Positions 24,993-35,974 of a stretch of 64,000 nucleotides of DNA are shown here, piece by piece. The notes under the pieces are model-generated. The model worked only from the letters and a program-made list of their open reading frames with translations. It was not told where the DNA came from and did no database searches. A program made the translations under genes and the position numbers. Position 1 is the first letter of the stretch. Each line of letters starts with the position of its first letter. This stretch comes from Macrostomum hystrix (taxonomy: Eukaryota > Platyhelminthes > Macrostomidae): NCBI GenBank assembly GCA_950097015.1, contig CATNEN010000024.1:4016501-4080500 (forward strand), in the 5' to 3' direction.

Positions 24993-25096
24993 TACGAGGG
25001 GTGTTGCAAAAGTGTTGTTTAAATTATTTGCTGAATCAGACTAAAATTATCACCATGACGAGCATTAGTCCGGAAACTTTTGCAGCACCCCTCGTA
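24993..25096. mobile_element. mariner-type MITE
   Basis: A 104 bp element has 21 bp terminal inverted repeats: left TACGAGGGGTGTTGCAAAAG, right (complement) TACGAGGGGTGCTGCAAAAG, one mismatch. The ends include TA, as expected for a mariner/Tc1 TA target duplication. There is no coding capacity. It lies about 140 bp upstream of the start codon of the minus-strand EF-hand gene. Confidence 0.85.
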
Positions 25097-25159
25097 GGTC
25101 GTGGAGCACTTTTTGACAGACGTAATCAAGTATACCACTTTAATTCTCTCATATTCACC

Positions 25160-25768
25160 CTACGTATCTAACTATCAACCCTACTTCTCTCAATTTCAAT
25201 TTCACCTAACGTCTCTCACGCTCAGCCCTACTTCTCTCAATCTCAACCCTACTTCTCTCACTCTCAGCCTTAATTCTCTCAATCTCAACCCTACTTCTCT
25301 CACTCTCAACCCTACTTATCTCACTCTCAACCTTACTTCTCTCAATCTCAACCCTACTTCTCTCACTCTCAACCCTACTTCTCTCACTCTCAACCTTACT
25401 TCTCTCAATCTCAACCCTACTTCTCTCACTCTCAACCCTACTTCTCTCAATCTCAAACTTACTTCTCTCACTCTCAACCCTACTTCTCTCAATCTCAAAC
25501 TTACTTCTCTCAATCTCAACCCTACTTCTCTCAATCTCAAACTTACTTCTCTCAATCTCAAACCTACTTCTCTCAATCTCAACCCTACTTCTCTCACTCT
25601 CAGCCCTACTTCTCTCAATCTCAGCCCTACTTCTCTCACCCTCAGCCCTACTTCTGTCACTCTCAGCCATACTTCTCTCACTCTCAACCCTACTTCTGAC
25701 ACTCTCAACCTTACTTCTCTCACTCTTAACTCTACTTCTCACTCTCTCCCCTAATACTCTCACCATCA
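25160..25768. repeat. 21 bp minisatellite
   Basis: About 28 copies of a 21 bp unit (CTTCTCTCAATCTCAACCCT plus A) with CAATCT/CACTCT and ACCCT/ACCTT/AACTT variants. The 7-codon period gives long open frames on both strands. Lies between the EF-hand gene and the bHLH gene. Confidence 0.94.
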
Positions 25769-25769
25769 C

Positions 25770-26738
25770 TCACAGGTACCTGTTTCCTGGATGAGCCACA
25801 CAGGTAAATTTTCACGGCAGGTTTTTAATACTACTTTCTATCCAGTAGAACTATAAACATTTTAACGTATTTTTCCTTTATTACAACGTTGAATGTGCCG
25901 AGAAACACAAAAAATGTTTGTAGGACCTCAAATTTTGGCGAAAAAAAACTTGGAAATATTCTCAAAGCTTGAAATAACATTTGCAGTGGTACTTTTTGTA
26001 CAAATTCAAGTTAAATCAAAACTGAAATTTTAACAATAGTACACTACTTTTAATACTATCAGCTTTTCATTTTCGAAGCTGAGTCGTCGTTTGAGTTCAG
26101 TTAAGTTAAGCTCTGCCGACTACAAAGCCCGCTACTAAACAATAAGTAGAATAAAATTACCATTGAAATTAGCCTGAGTAAATTTTGTAAATGCCAACTG
26201 CCAACTATCCAGTATTTAGGATTGTACAAACGCTGACCAACTCGCGTGCGTGTAAATGCTACAAAATATGCCTCATTTCCGCATACTATTATCTCGTATT
26301 TAGTAGTTGATCTTGGGGAGTCAACTCAATGCAGTCATAAATTTGAGTTCGCTTATTGTTTCAAAACTTGTGCACGATCTCAAATAAGCGTATAGGGGGG
26401 TATTCTGCTCAGCCGCGAGACAGCTGCTTTTTTCCTTCGTCTTCTTCTTTCCCTCTCAATTCCCCTCCCCGACAGTTTTGGCCCCTTAAATTTTGAGGAT
26501 CTATAAATCCAAAGTCGGACCCAAAGTGGGTGAGGATTTCTCAGCCGCGGAAGGGAGGCAGCCAATAGCTGTGCCGCCGCAGCCTGTGCCAGCCCACCCC
26601 AGCCAATGCTATAGATAGACTTGAGCAGGCACGTATGAGCACACACATTCATACCAGTTAGCTGCCTGCCTGTTGTCTCCTCTTACGGACATTGTTAACA
26701 CTTATTCATTCGCCTGCTAGTTCATCAGAAGTAAGTAA
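25770..26738. other. upstream region of the bHLH gene
   Basis: Mostly unique sequence with no exon recognised. It is the likely promoter region of the bHLH gene. A CAGCTG hexamer, an E-box form bound by bHLH dimers, occurs near 26419; alone this means little. Confidence 0.4.
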
Positions 26739-27974
26739 ATGGCCCAAGCCTCATGCAGCGATGTTGACAGCAAGTGCGGCTTCTGGTACCTCAACACTGC
26801 TGGCGATTTCGGGGCGGACAGCCAGTCCGCCTATTGGACGCCGGATTCGCAGCTTGCCAATGATTTCATTTACATCAGCCAGCATCAGCAGCAGCAGCAG
26901 CCTGACGCACTTCCACTACCCCCTATGATGCATCAGCAGACATTGATTGATTTTCCCATCGACGAGCAGCAGCTGCAGCAACAGCAGCAGCAGCTGTTCG
27001 TCGGCGGTCTGCCTGCAGCCTTCTCATCGAGTCCGTTGGCCTATCTAACGTCAAACACTGACGTCGCCGACTGCTCCGCTTATCTGCTGCCACCGGTTGA
27101 TATTCACGGTTCCTGTCAGCCGGATGACAATGCGACGGGCGCAAATCGGCACCTCCTGTCAGCGACGAGGGTGGCCGCGGCGATGGCGGCGGCCACAACG
27201 TCGGCGTCGACATCCTCGGCGATGTTGCCATCGCTGTCCTCTTCTTCGTCTCCGCCGTCCTCCACCACCTCGCCAGCCTCCAAGCCCGTCGGTCGCGGTC
27301 GAAGTCGCGGTGGCAAGACTCCGACGAAAGCATCGTCGACTCATTCAGCAGTCGCTGCCGATGCTCCGAAAGCCGATGCGATTCTCATGTTGAAGCCCGA
27401 AGGCGAGCCGAAGGTCAAGACGCCTACGATGGTCGCCAAGAGGAACGCCCGAGAACGTCGCCGAGTTGAGGCCGTCAATTTGGCGTTTGCCAAGCTGCGA
27501 AAGTGAGATTTTGCGATTACATGGGATGTGGTGAGATAGGATGAGATAGGATAGGGTGAAATAGGGTGAGATAGGATAGGGTGAGATAGGATAGGGTGAG
27601 ATAGGATAGGGTGAGATAGGATAGGGTGAAATGGGGTGAGATAGGGTGAGACAGGATAGGGTGAGATAGGATAGGGTGAGATAAGATAGGGTGAGATGCT
27701 GGAATGTAGTGGCGATCAGAGATGGGATGAAATGTTTCTCCACCCGCTAACCGATGCACACCCTCACCTAATTAGGTACATCCCGTACGAAAAGCGAAAT
27801 AAGCGCCTATCGAAAGTGAAAACACTGCGCATCACAATTGACTACATCAGGCTGCTGGAGCAGGTGCTGAACGAGTTGGACAGCGGGATGGACATTGCGG
27901 CCAGTTCAAACTATCAGAACCTGCTGCAGTTAGCCACGCGCAAGGAGGTTGTGGTACCTCTGCCTTCCGTCTGA
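26739..27974 (+). CDS. achaete-scute-like bHLH transcription factor
   Basis: Two exons, 26739-27502 and 27776-27974, join in phase (AA|G) to give about 320 residues. The basic region KRNARERRRVEAVNLAF, helix 1, a short loop (PYEKRNKR) and helix 2 (LSKVKTLRITIDYIRLLEQV) form a complete bHLH domain at about 232-290. The junction lies inside helix 1/loop. Pairing of KRNARER, VN.AF..LR and SKV.TLR..I.YIR.L is typical of the achaete-scute (ASCL) family, which drives neural or secretory cell fates; the short loop with YEKR also recalls other families, so the subgroup is open. The N-terminal 230 residues are rich in Gln, Ser and Ala, typical of an activation region. ATG at 26739 is the first in frame with this composition. 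Nuclear, DNA-binding as a dimer on E-boxes. Confidence 0.88.
27503..27775. repeat. 15 bp minisatellite filling the bHLH intron
   Basis: The intron starts GTGAGATTTT and ends CTAATTAG. Between about 27530 and 27695 are some 11 copies of GTGAGATAGGATAGG and shorter variants. Each unit begins with GTGAGAT, identical to the first seven bases of the genuine donor. Confidence 0.9.
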
Positions 27975-27999
27975 ACTGAACTTCCAGTGCTGACGATTT

Positions 28000-28345
28000 G
28001 GGATCTGACAATTCGGGATCTGACGATTCGGGATCTGACGATTCGGGATCTGACGATTCGGGATCTGACGATTCGGGATCTGACGATTCGGGATCTGACG
28101 ATTCGGGATCTGACGATTCGGGATCTGACGATTCGGGATCTGACGATTCGGGATCTGACGATTCGGGATCTGACGATTCGGGATCTGACGATTCGGGATC
28201 TGACGATTCGGGATCTGACGATTCGGGATCTGACGATTCGGGATCTGACGATTCGGGATCTGACGATTCGGGATCTGACGATTCGGGATCTGACGATTCG
28301 GGATCTGACGATTCGGGATCTGACGATTCGGGATCTGATGGCTCA
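28000..28345. repeat. near-perfect 15 bp array in the bHLH 3' UTR
   Basis: Starting about 25 bp after the stop codon are some 22 copies of GGGATCTGACGATTC. Only the first and last are altered, so the array is young or homogenised. The first AATAAA after the stop lies downstream at 28599, so the array should be part of the mature mRNA. All six frames are open through it. Confidence 0.95.
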
Positions 28346-28598
28346 GAGTTAAAAATTGTAGTTTCAAAGTTTGGGACTTTCAGATGGGTTTCTGATTTTG
28401 AGTTAGCCGTATTCGTTATTTTGACTTTCATTATTTTAAAGAGTGTTTGATTTCAATTCCTATTGATACTGCTTACAGCTAAATGAATTTTATTCTTATT
28501 GTTTACACCATAATAGGGTCTCCTTGAAATTTTTATTCCATAAATTTTTTATTGAGTTGTGTCTCGAAAATGTTTTATAATATGAATGTTCCATAGCC

Positions 28599-28604
28599 AA
28601 TAAA
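28599..28604 (+). promoter_or_regulatory. polyadenylation signal, bHLH gene
   Basis: AATAAA about 625 bp after the stop codon, followed by GTTGTTAGTTTT, a T/G-rich stretch as expected downstream of a cleavage site. Confidence 0.55.
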
Positions 28605-28954
28605 GTTGTTAGTTTTCAGCACAAAATTTGGAATAATCAGTTGTTGCCTCATTGGCATCTACCATGAAAATCCGCAAATATATTAGTCATTTATGATTGA
28701 ATAATTTGATCATTATCGGGACACTTACAAGTTTCAGCTCGTAATTAATGTTCCGATCTTGTTATGCTCAGATAATCGCCGGTATTCTGCTTACAACGAA
28801 TGTGTGCAAAGAAGTCAATAAACATCAAGATAGTTTTAGATACTCATGGAGACATAGTCTTAATTAATTCATAAGAGGGCATTAAAAAACACGTTTATGA
28901 GAACGTAATGATCAGAACATCTTACTATTGAAAACTCAATAAAGGCCCAAACTC

Positions 28955-29670
28955 GCTTCCTCTCACCCTACCTCTCTCCCTCTCACCCTCCCTCTCTCCC
29001 TCTCACTCTCCCTCTCTTCCTCTCACTCTCTCTCTCTTCCTCTCACCCTCCCTCTCTCCCTCTCACCCTCCCTCTCTCCCTCTCACCCTCCCTCTCTCCC
29101 TCTCACCCTCCCTCTCTCCCTCTTTTCCTCTCACTCTCCCTCTCTTCCTCTCACTCTCCCTCTCTTCCTCTGACTCTCCCTCTCTTCCTCTCACTCTCTC
29201 TCTCTTCCTCTCACCCTCCCTCTCTCCCTCTTACCCCCCCTCTCCCTCTCACCCTCCCTCTCTCCCTCTCACCCTCCCTCTCTCCCTCTCACCCTCCCTC
29301 TCTCCCTCTTTTCCTCTCACTCTCCCTCTCTTCCTCTCACTCTCCCTCTCTTCCTCTCACTCTCCCTCTCTTCCTCTCACTCTCCCTCTCTTCCTCTCAC
29401 TCTCCCTCTCACTCTCCCTCTCTTCCTCTCACTCTCCCTCTCTTCCTCTCACTCTCCCTCTCTTCCTCTCACTCTCCCTCTCACTCTCCCTCTCTTCCTC
29501 TCACTCTCCCTCTCACTCTCCCTCTCTTCCTCTCACTCTCCCTCTCTTCCTCTCACTCTCCCTCTCTTCCTCTCACTCTCCCTCTCTTCCTCTCACTCTC
29601 CCTCTCACTCTCCCTCTCTTCCTCTCACTCTCCCTCTCTTCCTCTCACTCTCCCTCTCTTCCTCTCACTG
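28955..29670. repeat. pure-pyrimidine minisatellite (CTCTCC/CTTCCT)
   Basis: About 700 bp with almost only C and T plus a periodic A: units of about 20 bp such as CTCACTCTCCCTCTCTTCCT and CTCACCCTCCCTCTCTCCCT. Blocks of the two types alternate. The other strand is correspondingly purine-only. Confidence 0.93.
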
Positions 29671-29674
29671 TTCT

Positions 29675-30395
29675 TCTCTAGCTATGTTTGAAATTCGGCA
29701 GTTTAGATGAGCGATGAAGCTCCAAGTTCTAAATATACGAGTAGAAGCATCGGTGACAAGGCAGGACTCGGGGATTGAGAAAGGCAAAAGACTGTTGCGC
29801 AATTTCAGTGACTCTGTTGCCTCTCGCGCGCCTGTATACGGAAACAATGTGGGAATAAATTTTATAGGCTGAAACTTGCGGGCGCCCTGCGCCGGGCCTC
29901 TGTTGCCTGGATTCTTTTGGCTATGATCACACTGCGATGCGTTTTAGGCGACTTCCGCGCAGTGGAAATATCTGGCAGAGATTTGTCCACCATTCTCCCC
30001 TCTATCTGTGCTTATAATGGCGATCACTCAAGCGCGGTCGGGATGTAATATAATGTAGAGGCCACGTCCACCCTCATATATGCCTATTTACGAGTATAAT
30101 ACAAGACGATGGACAATGGCCATTCAGGTAATTGCCTTGCTATGTATTAATTATAGTATATAAGTCAGTTCCTGTTGATCTGTTTATAGCTGTCACGCAC
30201 TGATAAACTCCCAGGCGTGTGTGTGTGTGGCGTGTGAATCTGCATTGTCAGTTCTGAGCACTGCGAATATGCAGGTCCGCGTGTGCTGTGCAATTCTGCT
30301 GATTCTCTGTGGCTTTGATTTTTACTGGTTTTCTCATTGCATCATCCTTGATACACATTTAATTGGCTAGTACCCACTCCAAGTTCTTTAGTAAC
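29675..30395. other. gene-free interval
   Basis: Unique sequence between two arrays, with no exon recognised. A short GT run is present near 30215-30228. Confidence 0.5.
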
Positions 30396-30399
30396 CAGT

Positions 30400-31225
30400 A
30401 CTTCATTACTATCCTTCAGTAGCATCCTTCAGACCTTCCTTCAGTACTAACCTTCAGTAGCATCCTTCAGACCTTCAGTACTATCCTTCAGTAGCATCCT
30501 TCAGACCTTCAGTACTATCCTTCAGTAGCATCCTTCAGACCTTCAGTACTATCCTTCAGTAGCATCCTTCAGACCTTCAGTACTATCCTTCAGTAGCATC
30601 CTTCAGACCTTCAGTACTATCCTTCAGTAGCATCCTTCAGACCTTCAGTACTATCCTTCAGTAGCATCCTTCAGACCTTCAGTACTATCCTTCAGTAGCA
30701 TCCTTCAGACCTTCAGTACTATCCTTCAGTATTATACTGAATCTTCAGTATAATTCTTCAGTATAATCTTCAGTATAATCTTCAGTATAATCATCCTTCA
30801 GTAAATTCTGCTATAAGAGGTTGTAGCCTAGTGGTTAGGGCATTGGACTCACGACTTGAAGGTCAGGGGTTCGATTCCCGACCCCACTGGAACAATTTGT
30901 GTCCTTTAGCAAGACACTTAACTCTGCATTGCTTCAGTTCACCCAGCTGTTAAATGGGTACCAGCATCAGCTGGGATAATTGAAGATGGGTGTGGCGTCC
31001 CCCCAGTCCATGGACTGAACAGCTGTACGCAGTCTTCAGATGCGCTGCGCATTAGCTGCGGCTGTGCTGTCGGCTGCACATCTGACCCAATTAGGGCAGG
31101 TGTAATCAATTATTATTATTAATTATTCAGTATTATCCTTGAGTACTATCCTTCAGTACTATCCTTCAGTACTATCCTTCAGACCTTCAGTGGCATCCTT
31201 CATACCTTCAGTACTATCCTTCAGC
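30400..31225. repeat. 34 bp minisatellite interrupted by a SINE
   Basis: About ten copies of a 34 bp unit, CTTCAGTACTATCCTTCAG followed by AGCATCCTTCAGAC-type sequence, run to about 30730. They continue as degenerate ATCTTCAGTATA pieces to 30810. After the SINE, TCCTTCAGTACTATCC units resume at about 31125-31225. Confidence 0.93.
30818..31120 (+). mobile_element. tRNA-derived SINE, family A, fullest copy
   Basis: About 300 bp. The tRNA-like head has an A box in TAGCCTAGTGGTTAGGG and a B box GGTTCGATTCC at 30868-30878. The body contains GTCCTTTAGCAAGACACTTA and GGGTACCAGCATCAGCTGGG, a central segment of the kind shared by several invertebrate SINE superfamilies, then CCCAGTCCATGGACTGAACA. It ends in CAATTATTATTATTAATTATT. 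It is inserted into the 34 bp array. Confidence 0.9.
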
Positions 31226-31229
31226 CACC

Positions 31230-32330
31230 CAGTCCCTCTTTAAGTTTTGACCTTTGCCTGCCCTTTTTGACTATTCTGACAGCCGCTGCAGTGGCCACAT
31301 TTGAGCTTCATCGCAGAGCATTCATAACTCCAGCCCTATTGAGATGGCCAGGCGCATTAATTTAATTATACCTTTAAGTTCGGTCGCCAAGTCCTTGCAG
31401 ACATCAGACAATCTAATGCCCTATTTGTTTACTAATGTCTCTTAACTTTTCCGACAGACAGCTTGTCTGCTTTAACCGCCTCTCACGCGGAGTCTGTCCC
31501 AAATTCTGCTTTCTCCAGCCTTCAATTGCAAAATAGGAAAGAAATTTCATATGCAGCCAAATTGCAAGTTCCGCTTATTAGTGTCTAGAATTTTAGTCTG
31601 ACAATGAGCGCATTCGTTTCACAGCATTTCAGACACAGTGTCTCCGCCAGTGTCTCCGATGGCCAAATGGGGCGCCGATTTTCCAGGATCAGATCAAAAA
31701 CTTGTCCAGCCAAACTGAACGAAATTACAAATTCAGCTTATGCGGGGAAATGCTTCAGAAAAGTGGGCGGGGAAGGCCAAGACAAGGGGCAGAATTATTT
31801 TATTATGACATTGTTGGCATTTTATCTGCTGGTATCCAGCATGCGAACACTAGTCACCGGGCGGGGCTCAGGGAGACGACAAGCTTCAAACTCTGGCACG
31901 TCAAGATGAAATTGTCAGATTAATAAAAAAAACTAAGCGGCAAGCGATTCGGCACGGTTGAAGATTTTTGTTGGGCGCGGAAAATACTAGTTTTCTACAC
32001 GTTGCTGGGCAGTTTCTATGCTAGCCGATGGACCCGCATTGAAGACGGAGAAGATCCAGCAGCGTCTGAGACAATCTGCTTCATGTTTACATTTTACATT
32101 TTGCTTCGCTAAATGGTCAGTTGTGCAGCGCATGGCAATCAACAGTGTCTTGTTCTGCTTATTCAATCTGACATGCGTGCATTGCTCGGATATATTTCAT
32201 GGCGTCTCCAGTTTAGTAGAAACTCAGAGACAACGCAACCGATATGACAAGGAAGGACAGATCCTAGCATGATTCGGCATAACCTAGAAGTGATTAGTTT
32301 GCAGTTTTTCACTTTGACCTCCGCACCGTG
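31230..32330. other. gene-free interval
   Basis: Unique sequence. Open frames at 31604-31909 and 32018-32272 show no recognisable domain and no supporting splice context. I do not call a gene. Confidence 0.45.
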
Positions 32331-32399
32331 CAACCCCAATCAACATACAGCTTTCCCTTTTACCCTACCTCGCTTAGTTCCCTCACTTCTATACTCCAC

Positions 32400-32660
32400 T
32401 TACACAAATTCTCAAAGTCTTATCTCTCTCCTGTCTCATCTCTCCCGTGTCTCATCTCTCGCGTGTCTTATCTCTCTCCTGTCTCATCTCTCCCGTGTAT
32501 CATCTCTCGCGTGTCTTATCTCTCTCCTGTCTCATCTCTCCCGTGTATCATCTCTCACCAGTCTCATCTCTCCCCAGTCTCATTTCTCCCCAGTCTCATC
32601 TCTCCCCTGTCTTCTCTGGAGCAGTGGAATATACACGAACACTGTCAATGCAGTGTAAAA
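32400..32660 (+). mobile_element. partial hAT-like element: internal minisatellite
   Basis: About a dozen units of the TCTCATCTCTCCCGTG type (16 bp, variants CTCTCGCGTG, CTCTCCTGTC) are followed by ATACACGAACACTGTCAATG. That order matches the right part of the complete element at 49640-49665 (TTTATACAGTCAATGCGG). Terminal inverted repeats are not recognisable here. Confidence 0.55.
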
Positions 32661-33019
32661 ATGAATAAATAAATTATGCTGCATATAAACTCAGTCTAGA
32701 CGGCACAAAACTTCGAATTTAAATGAGTCGCAAGATAGCCGGGATAATCGATTGTGCGAGAGCTATGCTCAGATTGTCTGTCCGAAATGTAGCCCAACTG
32801 AAAAAAAAGCCATTTTGTCGCTCGGGTTTTTATGAGTTTGTTATTTTATTTAGCGTAAGTGAAATCTTCTCGAGTTGGAGAACTACTTGTTAAACAGGCG
32901 AGGACGCCCCGACAGTCAAAAGAGGAAGTTTTAGCACTCCTTCGGTGCACCTGCTTTATTATCCCCTTTTATACTACCTAGAAAAAATCTGATCTTTACA
33001 AAAAAGCTTGTTTTCATAC

Positions 33020-33805
33020 AGAAAACCATACATGCCACCCGAAAATCATACATGCCACCCGAAAATCATACATGCCACCCGAAAATCATACATGCCACCC
33101 GAAAATCATACATGCCACCCGAAAATCATACATGCCACCCGAAAATCATACATGCCACCCGAAAATCATACATGCCACCCGAAAATCATACATGCCACCC
33201 GAAAATCATACATGCCACCCGAAAATCATACATGCCACCCGAAAATCATACATGCCACCCGAAAATCATACATGCCACCCGAAAATCATACATGCCACCC
33301 GAAAATCATACATGCCACCCGAAAATCATACATCCCACCCGAAAATCACGCACGCCACCAAAAAATCACACATGCGCCACCCGAAAATCACACACGCGCC
33401 ACCCGAAAATCACATGCGCCACCCGAATATCACGCGCGCCACCAAGAATCACACACACGCCACCAAGAATCACACACGCGCCACCCGAAAATTACATGCG
33501 CCACCCGAAAATCTCGCACGCCACCCGAAAATCCCGCACGCCACCCGAAAATCAAACACGCCATCCGAAAATCACACATGCCACCAGAAAATCACACATG
33601 TGACTACCGAAAATCACACATGCCACCGAAAATCGCACATGCCACCAGAAAATCGCACATGCCACCAGAAAATCACACACGCAACCCGAATATCACGCAC
33701 GCCACCAAGAATCACACACGCGCCACCCGAAAATCACGCATGCCACCCGAAAATCCCGCACGCCACCCGAAAATTACACATGTGCCGCCCGAAATTAATA
33801 GTGAC
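33020..33805. repeat. 20 bp minisatellite with a perfect and a diverged half
   Basis: Sixteen or so identical copies of ACATGCCACCCGAAAATCAT (33030-33345) are followed by about 20 diverged 18-22 bp copies (ACGCGCCACCCGAAAATCAC and others) to 33800. The sharp boundary suggests recent expansion of one unit at the left end of an older array. Long open frames here are by-products. Confidence 0.95.
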
Positions 33806-33809
33806 AGTG

Positions 33810-35970
33810 CGAGATGCTTGATCAAATGCTATATGCCAGTTCTATAGAAAAGTTAGTTTTGCGTTAGAAAAAAAGTTTTGTTTTATTTAGTACTGGTAAA
33901 GCAAGAAAAAATTCGATTTTGAATGGTGCTGCGGCAGCTGCATCTAGAGACTGACTGTGAGACTTCTTTTCGTGTGTCCACGTGCATTAAATTCTGTCCT
34001 GCTTGCCTGCTTCAGCGCGAGGAATAACCCGACTACAGAATAACTGCAGATGAAACAAGAAACACTCACTAAACAGAAATGCTGCCTAATAAGACCACGA
34101 ATGGGGTGGGTGTGGGCTCGTGAAAACAGTGGGAGCAGCTGAAATATTCCCATAAGGGGTTCTGGCGGTGTGTGTGTAAATTTATAGAGAATGATTCGAG
34201 AGAAATGAGCAACAAGACTGGGGGCGGGTGGCGCGGTTCTTGCCGCGGACAATGACCCTGAAGAGTTTTAAGCTAATTTCAGCTGTCTAGATGCGCCGAT
34301 GTCCACACTGTTCATTGAATGCCCAACATAGGCCCACTTTCTATCTACGTATTCGCGTGTATACCCTCATATTTATGTTTGAAATCCCACAGCTACAATT
34401 CCCAACCAGTAGAATCATTTCCCAGTTCCTTTACCTAATCTTAGTTGGCCTAATTGTTAGCTGCAACAAGTAGTTTAAGTAAAAATGGTGGACAAATGCC
34501 TTTTACGTACGATACAGATACAAATTCTTAGTAAGCCGGCAAATATTGATAACTTCTACAATACAGCATCTTCATTTTTACTATAAATGCAAAATAGTTT
34601 TAGAAGTCTACTTTTCGTTTGAAGAAATAACAATTCCTTGTCCAAACGGCAACTGCCATTAGATCCTTTCCGGCTTATTGATTCCACTTTATAATAATAT
34701 AACGCGACAGTTATGATTGCCAAGATTTGCAAGAGAATTTTCAATATTTGTTTCAACACGCACTGCTTACTGCAAGTAGCATCTTGTCCAAATAATTAAT
34801 GAATTTACTTTGCGCTCGACTTTTGAATGTATAATATTTCTTAACAGGCGTTTAAGTCTTGTCAATGAATAAAGAAAGCTGCTTTTTAATGCAGAACACA
34901 AAGTACGCACAAAAATATGTATTTCTATTTAGTTTTTTAATTAAAAAGTGCTGCGCCTGTTAAAAGTATCTTTATAGCCTCAAAATTTAAGTGAATGCAA
35001 AATACTTTAGGGTATTAATATAAAGACTTATTATATTTAAATTTAAATTGCTTTAACACAGAATTTTAATCCGTTAAAGTAAACTAACTTATAATATAAT
35101 ATAATATGATAATATGATAATATAATATGAGAGGTACTTTTGCACGAGTTGATTCCGGAATTCAGATAAATAAAACAAATGAAATACAGGTTGATAAAAC
35201 GAATATTTAATAGCCGGAATAAAGGCACGAAAGATAATTCGATTTTAACCGCCTGCGCGAGTCAAATAATTCAAGAAACGCGCGATATAAGATTGCGTTT
35301 TTATTTAATAAGGCTCTTCAAAAAATAAGCAGTGATTTTTTCGGCTTTTAACTGGGTCTGCTGTCTTGCGTCAATTGGTGACTCCATTTGCTTCGAGGTA
35401 AATATCTTTCTTATTTATGAAGAAATTAAAACTTTTGTATTCAATGCAGTGTCTTTAAATAAAATTTTTAGATATCGATACTGAGTACATTATAAAAATA
35501 TCGCGATAAGTTGTATGAAACATATATATACTTTTTATATACGAAAACTATATCCAGTACATTTCTCTTATAGGACAGCTTAGCAATGTATTTATGCTCC
35601 TTTTAATTATAAGAAACATTATTTTAACTAAAAAGCAAGAACTATCCAATTCACACACACATACACATATATGTACATATATATATAATGCTATAAAAAG
35701 CTTTTGATAAAAGGCGTGTGAACAATAGAGAAAAAAGTTGCTCTAGTAACAGTAAATTTTATAAGTTTTTGTTATGCTTAATTTTTTCAATTTATTTTGA
35801 AATTAGATTCTTGAGCACATAGATCCAAGGGTTTGTTCTAACATAAGCTTGAGTATGCATTCTCTGTAATAATAAAATACTATGTCGTTATGCACTTGCA
35901 GCGCGGAGAGAAAATTTGCGTGGATATATATAAAAAGAAGAAATCTTTATGCCACTTTAAGCGACGACGA
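33810..35970. other. upstream region of the kinesin gene, no other gene seen
   Basis: AT-rich unique sequence, especially 34500-35960, with short ATATATAT runs near 35670-35690. Just before the start codon, TGCACTTGCAG at 35893-35903 looks like a splice acceptor, so the 5' UTR may be preceded by an intron or a trans-spliced leader. Confidence 0.45.
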
Positions 35971-35974
35971 AAAA

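Noticed and set aside
31604-32272. Open frames that might form a small gene between arrays
   Set aside because: No conserved motif, no coherent splice sites, no coding-like composition.
33008-33847. A 279-codon His/Pro/Lys-rich frame that looks like a secreted repeat protein
   Set aside because: It is the 20 bp array read in one of several open frames, with no flanking non-repeat coding sequence.
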